Shown here piece by piece: positions 7,200-11,074 of a stretch of 11,074 nt of DNA. A model generated the notes under the pieces. That model made no database searches and had not been told where the DNA came from. It saw only the letters and a list, made by a program, of their open reading frames with translations. Position numbers and translations under genes: made by a program. The stretch is taken from contig CADCQZ010000214.1 in the NCBI GenBank assembly GCA_902803675.1, forward strand, positions 1-11,074, in the 5' to 3' direction. Each line of letters begins with the position of its first letter. Position 1 is the stretch's first letter. Source of the DNA: an uncultured Eubacteriales bacterium (GTDB lineage: Bacteria > Bacillota_A > Clostridia > Christensenellales > Aristaeellaceae).

Positions 7200-8063
7200 A
7201 TGATGTATATCGTTTTAGCGGCATGCTCCAGCGCTGCCCTCACACTGGTATTAAAATGGTTCAAGGATCCGAAGGGGACCCGTTACGGGCTGTTATTGGG
7301 CAACTATCTGACCTGCACCCTGATCGCCTTCATCCAGATGCCCGGTAAAGACAGGTTCTATTCGGCGGCCCCGTCCACCCTCCTGATGAGCGGGATCAGC
7401 GGTTTTCTGTACGTGGCGGGCCTGGTGACGATGCAGAGCAGCGTGCGCCTGAACGGCGCGGCGCTCAGTTCCGCCTTTTCCAAGCTGGGTATTCTGATCC
7501 CTCTTTTGATGAGCTTCCTCGTCTTCGGCGAAACGCCCACATGGTACCAGGCGGCGGGGCTCGTCATATCTCTCGCCGCGATCGTCGTGCTGAACCTCAG
7601 GGACAGGGAAGCTAAGAACGGGCGTGAAAAGCAGAGCCGCGCCGCCCTCACCATCCTGCTGCTCACCCTTTTGGCCTGCGGCGGAAGTGAAGGGATGGCC
7701 AAGGTATTCGAGCGCCTGGGCGATCCAAAGGAGGATACCCGGTACTTCTTCTTCCTTTTCATGACCGCGTCGCTGCTGACGGCGGCTTTAGCCGTCGCGG
7801 AGATGAGGAAGGACGGAAAGAAGATCCGGCCCGGGGAACTGGCGGCGGGCGTGCTGGCCGGGATCCCGAACTATTTCTCCTCCTACTTTCTGCTGAAGGC
7901 CCTGAACAGCCTGCCGGCCATCCTCGCCTATCCCTCCTTCAGCGTGGGGACCATCCTGATGGTGACAGCCGCGGGCGCGCTTTTATTCGGAGAAAGGCTG
8001 GACCGGCGCCAGTGGACAGGGCTCGGCCTGATCCTGGCGGCGCTGGTGCTGCTGAACCTGTGA
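7200..8063 (+). CDS. EamA/DMT-family transporter
   Basis: A 287-residue integral membrane protein with two tandem EamA-like halves and about ten hydrophobic segments. The halves end in matching stretches: VFGETPTWYQAAGLVISLAA at about residues 108-127 and LLFGERLDRRQWTGLGLILA at about 260-279. This repeat, with the GE pair before the last helix of each half, is characteristic of drug/metabolite transporters, which export or exchange small metabolites; the substrate cannot be read from sequence. Start choice is ATG at 7200 or the next codon ATG at 7203; neither has a ribosome binding site, and a strong promoter sits immediately upstream. The gene converges on marR with only 44 bases between stops and no convincing terminator in between, so plus-strand transcripts may run on antisense to marR. 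Confidence 0.88.
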   Translation: MMYIVLAACSSAALTLVLKWFKDPKGTRYGLLLGNYLTCTLIAFIQMPGKDRFYSAAPSTLLMSGISGFLYVAGLVTMQSSVRLNGAALSSAFSKLGILIPLLMSFLVFGETPTWYQAAGLVISLAAIVVLNLRDREAKNGREKQSRAALTILLLTLLACGGSEGMAKVFERLGDPKEDTRYFFFLFMTASLLTAALAVAEMRKDGKKIRPGELAAGVLAGIPNYFSSYFLLKALNSLPAILAYPSFSVGTILMVTAAGALLFGERLDRRQWTGLGLILAALVLLNL

Positions 8064-8107
8064 TCCCCCGGGCAAACCGATACCGGCCAAACACGCTCCT
8101 TATCCGA

Positions 8108-8608
8108 TCACGGCAGCTTTCTCAATTCCGATGCTTTTTCGTCACCGTGGGCCAAACGATCATTGAGCAGTTCCACCGCTTTGGTGAAAGACCGGATCTC
8201 CTCGTCGCTCATCCCATCCAGGGCGCCGAAAAAAGGTTCAAAAATGATCCGTTCCATATCCGCGGAATGGTCCCTATAGATCTTCAGGCCCTTTTCGGAG
8301 GGACGCAGCAGGATGTTTTTCCTGTTGTCCGTGGTTTGATACTTATCCACCAGGCCGTATCCGCACAGGGTCTTGATGATCTTTGAAAAGGTGCTCTGAG
8401 GAATGCCCAGCCGCTCCGAGATCATGTTCATATGGTGATCGTCATCCATATGCTCCAGAATATACTCGAAGACCTGCCATTCCTGGGATCTCAGACAGAT
8501 GTCCCCGGCCACCGGAACATAGACGGCGGAAACCCGTTGATTGATATTGGAGTGGCGGACGAGCGCCGCTACCAAGGGCCGATACCGGCCCATCCATTCG
8601 GTCCCCAT
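8108..8608 (-). CDS. MarR-family transcriptional regulator
   Basis: A 166-residue winged-helix regulator. Helical N-terminal residues for dimerisation lead to the DNA-binding region at about 42-110: LRSQEWQVFEYILEH, then the helix-turn-helix with ISERLGIPQSTFSKIIKTLCGYGLV, then the wing TTDNRKNILLRPSEKG with the family's usual D-x-R pattern. The C-terminal helices include an acidic stretch DGMSDEEI. AGAAGGAT (8624-8617 on the minus strand) lies eight bases ahead of the ATG and supports it. MarR proteins are dimeric, usually repress their own gene and a divergent neighbour, and release DNA on binding a small ligand. The divergent hydrolase/membrane gene at 8829 is the obvious target, and the intergenic region contains several inverted repeats overlapping both promoters. 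The ligand is unknown. Confidence 0.9.
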   Translation of the reverse strand: MGTEWMGRYRPLVAALVRHSNINQRVSAVYVPVAGDICLRSQEWQVFEYILEHMDDDHHMNMISERLGIPQSTFSKIIKTLCGYGLVDKYQTTDNRKNILLRPSEKGLKIYRDHSADMERIIFEPFFGALDGMSDEEIRSFTKAVELLNDRLAHGDEKASELRKLP

Positions 8609-8659
8609 AAACGATCATCCTTCTTCACTCATCCCCGGGCAATGCCCGTATTCTGTTTA

Positions 8660-8689
8660 ATTATGATGCCGATCTCACGAACTTGTCAA
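8660..8689 (-). promoter_or_regulatory. Predicted marR promoter
   Basis: On the minus strand, a perfect -35 box TTGACA (8689-8684) and CATAAT (8665-8660, five of six consensus bases) are 18 bases apart. The predicted start is near 8653, about 45 bases before the marR ATG. The -35 box lies at the centre of the long palindrome at 8671-8702, an arrangement expected of autorepression. Confidence 0.7.
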
Positions 8690-8710
8690 GTTCGGTGAGA
8701 TCTCTTTTTT
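8671..8710 (+). terminator. Long palindrome: plus-strand terminator-like hairpin and candidate marR operator
   Basis: GATCTCAC (8671-8678) plus GAACTT (8679-8684) pair with AAGTTC (8688-8693) and GTGAGATC (8695-8702), giving a 14-bp stem with one bulged G at 8694 and a 3-base loop. TC and six T follow at 8703-8710, so in the plus direction it has the form of a rho-independent terminator. No plus-strand gene ends just before it; the nearest upstream is the EamA gene. On the minus strand it has no U-tract, but it covers the marR -35 box and spacer, so an operator function is also possible. Confidence 0.65.
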
Positions 8711-8719
8711 CATAATTCG

Positions 8720-8755
8720 CATCTGAAAGATATTGACTGACAGCTCGTTCAGATG
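8720..8755. repeat. Inverted repeat flanking the hydrolase -35 box (candidate operator)
   Basis: CATCTGAA at 8720-8727 and its exact complement TTCAGATG at 8748-8755 are 20 bases apart. The -35 box (8733-8738) lies between the arms and the second arm abuts the -10 box, a position suited to blocking RNA polymerase. The divergent MarR protein is the likely binder; this is inferred from position. Confidence 0.6.
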
Positions 8756-8761
8756 TATTAT
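8733..8761 (+). promoter_or_regulatory. Predicted promoter of the hydrolase/membrane gene
   Basis: TTGACT (8733-8738) and TATTAT (8756-8761), each matching consensus at five of six positions, are separated by 17 bases. The start should be near 8768, leaving a leader of about 60 bases before the ATG at 8829. The region is A+T-rich, in contrast to the coding sequence. Confidence 0.75.
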
Positions 8762-8762
8762 A

Positions 8763-8802
8763 TGTGATGTAAATACATTTTGTAGAATATATTTGCATCA
8801 CA
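8763..8802. repeat. 13-base inverted repeat in the hydrolase leader
   Basis: TGTGATGTAAATA (8763-8775) and TATTTGCATCACA (8790-8802) are inverted copies with a single mismatch, separated by 14 bases. In RNA the mismatch would be a U-G pair, so a 13-bp leader hairpin ending 26 bases before the start codon is possible. As DNA, the two arms carry a CATC core in inverted orientation, like the repeat at 8720-8755, so a second operator is the alternative. Confidence 0.6.
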
Positions 8803-8814
8803 AATCATTTATTT

Positions 8815-8820
8815 GGGAGG
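8815..8820 (+). promoter_or_regulatory. Ribosome binding site deciding the hydrolase start
   Basis: GGGAGG lies eight bases before the ATG at 8829. The reading frame extends upstream to 8733, but that segment covers the -35/-10 boxes and the inverted repeats, and it encodes no convincing protein, so 8829 is the start. Confidence 0.8.
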
Positions 8821-8828
8821 CGAAAAAG

Positions 8829-10592
8829 ATGAAACGATCCGGTATCATTCTTGCGATCGCGCTGGTCGTCGTGCTTCTGGGAGCCATGCTGTCCGTGGGT
8901 GTGGACAAGGATTTCGGCAGGATCCACACACAGAGGCTGTATCTGGTGAACGACAACGGCTATACGGTCACGGCCAATCTGTTCATTCCCAACGCGGCGA
9001 CGGCCCAGTCCCCCGCGCCGGCCTTTATCGTGGTGCCCGGCGGCGACTGTCCCTCGGATATCGGCAGCCCCTGGGCCACGGAACTGGCACGGCGGGGTTT
9101 CGTGGTCGCTCTGGCGGACTATTCCGGCTGCGGCGACACCGACGCCGACCCCCGGTCCCAGTACTGGACCAATCCCGACGGCGCGATGGAGCTGGACACC
9201 ATCTACGATCACATCGCGGGCCTGGATTTCGTGGACAGGAACAATATCGGTGTGGGGGGCCACTCCATGGGATCCCTGTACAGCTACCGGCTGTCCCTGG
9301 TGCGTCCGGTGAGCATGGTGGTATCCGACGTTCTTTTTGCCGACGCCGCCGCTGACTACGACTTCAGCTTCGTCCAGATCTCCGGTGAACACGATGAAGG
9401 CCTGCTGGCCCGTTTGAACACCTTCGATGAGATGTACACCGATCCCTTCCTGTGCGGGATCTTCGGCACGGACAAGATCGTGCCCAACCAGCTGTACGGC
9501 TCCTGGGAGGACCGCACCGCCCGTATCTTCATTCCCCTGAACCAGACGCACCAGGACGATATGGTGTCCGGCCCCTTCATGAAGGCGCTGACGGAATCCG
9601 TATCCAGCGCCATGGGCGCGCCCAATCCGCTTCCCGGCGATGATCTGATCTACGGCTGGAAGATCTTCGCCCATATCGTGATGATCATCGGCCTGGTGGG
9701 CGCTCTGTTCGGCCTGGGCGGTCTCCTGATCGAGTCCAGCCTGTTCAGCAGCCTGAAGCTGAAAGCCCCCGCGAAGTCCGCCGGGCTCAAAGCCGGCAGC
9801 CGTGCTTTCTGGATCTGGGGGCTGATCCTCACGCTGATCCCCGTGATCTTCTTCTTCCCGGGGACGGCCGTGGGCAACAAGATGGCCTCCAACTCCCTGT
9901 TCCAGCTGGGCACCACGCCCAACGGCTACCTGATCTGGATGCTCTTCAGCGCCTGCGCGCTGCTGGTGTATCTGGCGGCATACCACTTCCTGAAAGGCAG
10001 GAAACTGGGGGCCGACGCCAGGTATTACGGCCTCGCCACCTCCGACGAAAAGGGCTTCCATCCGGGCCACATCCTCAAATCTGCCCTGCTGGCCCTCATC
10101 CTCTTCCTCTTCGCTTATTTTGTGCTCACCCTGATATTCCGCTTCGCCAACACCGATATCCATGTGTGGACCAACAGCCTGCGCCCCTTCAACGCCGCCA
10201 GGTCCGCGACCATGCCCTGGTACTTCCTGGGGATACTGCCCTACTTCGCGCTGTTCATGCTCTGCGGCGGCATCATGGATTTCGGCGACGGCACCAAGGG
10301 CATGGTAAAGAGCATCATCCTCGGCACCCTGGTCAGCCTGGCAGGCATGATCCTGCTGCTGGCTTTCCACGAGATCACGCTCAGGACAAACCGTCCCTTC
10401 TACACCGGCAATTTCGCCCATTTCTATCTGGATCTGCTCACCAACCTGCTCCCGCAGTTCGCCATCGCCTCCGCCCTGGCCGTATACCTGCGCAGGAAGA
10501 CCAACAGCGTATATGCCGGCGTGTTCCTCGGCACGGCCATGCTGGCTTTCGGCATGGTGAGCACCAACTGCCTGGCCATGATCATCTCATAA
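8829..10592 (+). CDS. Alpha/beta-hydrolase fused to a polytopic membrane domain
   Basis: A 587-residue two-part protein. An N-terminal hydrophobic anchor (about residues 4-24) is followed by an alpha/beta-hydrolase domain at about 30-265: a strand/oxyanion region IVVPGGDCPSD, YSGCGDTDADPRS, the nucleophile elbow GHSMGS with Ser146, a candidate acid Asp189 in SGEHDEG, and His241 in NQTHQDD. This gives a complete Ser-Asp-His order with dienelactone-hydrolase/acyl-peptidase-like spacing. From about 278 to the end come about seven hydrophobic segments separated by short polar loops, for example at about 280-301, 326-346, 366-387, 418-440, 465-483, 494-515 and 540-556, plus a last one near the C-terminus. 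I do not recognise this membrane domain. The hydrolase domain probably faces outward, anchored at both ends. The gene is divergent from marR and probably repressed by it. An esterase, lipase-like or peptidase activity is possible; the substrate is unknown. Confidence 0.8.
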   Translation: MKRSGIILAIALVVVLLGAMLSVGVDKDFGRIHTQRLYLVNDNGYTVTANLFIPNAATAQSPAPAFIVVPGGDCPSDIGSPWATELARRGFVVALADYSGCGDTDADPRSQYWTNPDGAMELDTIYDHIAGLDFVDRNNIGVGGHSMGSLYSYRLSLVRPVSMVVSDVLFADAAADYDFSFVQISGEHDEGLLARLNTFDEMYTDPFLCGIFGTDKIVPNQLYGSWEDRTARIFIPLNQTHQDDMVSGPFMKALTESVSSAMGAPNPLPGDDLIYGWKIFAHIVMIIGLVGALFGLGGLLIESSLFSSLKLKAPAKSAGLKAGSRAFWIWGLILTLIPVIFFFPGTAVGNKMASNSLFQLGTTPNGYLIWMLFSACALLVYLAAYHFLKGRKLGADARYYGLATSDEKGFHPGHILKSALLALILFLFAYFVLTLIFRFANTDIHVWTNSLRPFNAARSATMPWYFLGILPYFALFMLCGGIMDFGDGTKGMVKSIILGTLVSLAGMILLLAFHEITLRTNRPFYTGNFAHFYLDLLTNLLPQFAIASALAVYLRRKTNSVYAGVFLGTAMLAFGMVSTNCLAMIIS

Positions 10593-10619
10593 ATACCCAG
10601 CAGAAATATCGAGGTATCA

Positions 10620-10651
10620 AAGCAGCCCCGGCCGTCAGGCCGGGGCTGCTT
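10620..10651 (+). terminator. GC-rich hairpin after the hydrolase gene (probable terminator)
   Basis: A perfect 13-bp stem (AGCAGCCCCGGCC at 10621-10633 with GGCCGGGGCTGCT at 10638-10650) has a GTCA tetraloop, and a further A-T pair extends it. It starts 28 bases after the hydrolase stop. The following bases, TGTTCG, are a poor U-tract, and the minus side (TTTGATA) is only slightly better, so it may act in both directions or only as an mRNA-end stabilising stem. Confidence 0.65.
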
Positions 10652-10708
10652 GTTCGATACATTATTCTTCCTCCGCGACAGGCGCCCCCGCTCCGTTTTG
10701 CCGACAGC

Positions 10709-10729
10709 AAGGGGCGGACCGCCCTTTTT
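10709..10729 (+). terminator. Possible second plus-strand terminator
   Basis: AAGGGGC (10709-10715) can pair with GCCCTTT (10721-10727, one G-T pair) around a 5-base loop, and the T-run continues to 10729. It overlaps the stop codon of the facing YhfC-like gene. The stem is short, so it is only a candidate backup to the hairpin at 10620-10651. Confidence 0.4.
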
Positions 10730-11074
10730 ATGACGGGACTTTGGATCCCCTGTAGAGCTTCACAGCGATGATCACGACCACACAGGTCCACACAGCGGCC
10801 CAAACCTCCACCGACCACAGCGGGACGATGCCTCTCTGGTACAGGGCCGGGAAGGTGTCCATCGCCATATGCAAAGCGACCGCCAGCGGCAGATACCCTT
10901 TCCGGGCGTTCACGACGCCGTAGAATACGATGACCGTGAGCCCGATGTGCAGCAGCATCGCGAACAGACGTTCGATGACGTTCATGGCCGCCAGGCCAAA
11001 GCCGAAAGCGGCGGCCGCCTGGACGGACGGGAGCGCCGCCGCGGCGGTCTCCTCCGTGATGTTCAGCGCGCGCA
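10728..11074 (-). CDS. YhfC-family membrane protein (5' partial)
   Basis: The C-terminal ~115 residues of a membrane protein; the frame stays open to the right edge, so the start lies outside the window. The visible part reads GFGLAAMNVIERLFAMLLHIG, then a hydrophobic segment, then ARKGYLPLAVALHMAMDTFPALYQRG, then a last helix (EVWAAVWTCVVVIIAVKLY) and a short basic tail. The ER...LLH and ALHMAMD segments, each with a histidine in a hydrophobic helix, match the YhfC family of putative intramembrane metalloproteases as I remember it. An internal ATG at 10985 would give an 85-residue protein, but coding continues upstream with similar character (RALNITEETAAAALPSV), so a longer protein is favoured. 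The gene converges on the hydrolase gene. Family assignment is from motif memory and the substrate is unknown. Confidence 0.7.
   Translation of the reverse strand, partial: RALNITEETAAAALPSVQAAAAFGFGLAAMNVIERLFAMLLHIGLTVIVFYGVVNARKGYLPLAVALHMAMDTFPALYQRGIVPLWSVEVWAAVWTCVVVIIAVKLYRGSKVPS

Noticed and set aside
6649..7203. Plus-strand open frame (184 codons) covering the Nudix gene and the divergent promoters.
   Set aside because: The minus strand has an intact Nudix box with promoter and ribosome binding site; the plus frame has no recognisable domain and overlaps regulatory DNA.
8064..8107. Possible bidirectional terminator between the convergent EamA and marR genes.
   Set aside because: Only three- to four-base stems without a T-run are visible on either strand.
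8733..8828. Upstream extension of the hydrolase protein to an earlier ATG.
   Set aside because: The segment contains the predicted promoter and inverted repeats, and GGGAGG stands correctly before the ATG at 8829.
8805..10421. Minus-strand open frame (538 codons) opposite the hydrolase gene.
   Set aside because: Antisense shadow rich in His, Gln and Gly; no domain, and it would end within the hydrolase ribosome binding region.

Overview
The window looks like chromosomal DNA of a G+C-rich member of the Bacillota, most likely a gut- or rumen-type clostridial lineage. This is inferred from the YesM/YesN-type two-component system, strong AGGAGG-type ribosome binding sites, near-consensus sigma-A promoters, and EamA, MarR and YhfC family genes. 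Coding regions are visibly G+C-rich. The only clearly A+T-rich stretch is the regulatory region at about 8640-8828. There are no RNA genes, insertion sequences, CRISPR arrays or phage genes.

Left block (1-6650, all + strand, one apparent operon entering from the left edge): the C-terminal part of a GH94 phosphorylase, most like N,N'-diacetylchitobiose phosphorylase; a phosphohexomutase overlapping it by ATGA; a YesM-type membrane histidine kinase; an extracellular solute-binding protein with a cleavable signal peptide but no lipobox; and a short YesN-type AraC response regulator. A strong rho-independent terminator closes the block. The enzymes would convert an imported disaccharide (probably chitobiose) into a sugar plus sugar-1-phosphate and then sugar-6-phosphate. 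The kinase, binding protein and regulator look like a ligand-sensing unit for the same pathway. No ABC permease is visible, and the binding protein lies between kinase and regulator, so a sensory accessory role is plausible.

Middle block (6667-8063): a minus-strand MutT-like Nudix hydrolase and a plus-strand EamA/DMT transporter diverge from a 146-base region containing two back-to-back promoters. The transporter's promoter lies so close to its ATG that the mRNA should be leaderless or nearly so.

Right block (8064-11074): a minus-strand MarR repressor faces the EamA gene and diverges from a gene for an alpha/beta-hydrolase fused to a polytopic membrane domain. The 220-base marR/hydrolase intergenic region holds both promoters and a dense set of inverted repeats: a 31-32-base palindrome across the marR -35 box that also reads as a plus-strand terminator, and two inverted pairs sharing a CATC core around the hydrolase promoter. 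A GC-rich hairpin follows the hydrolase gene. The minus-strand 3' part of a YhfC-like membrane protein gene runs off the right edge.
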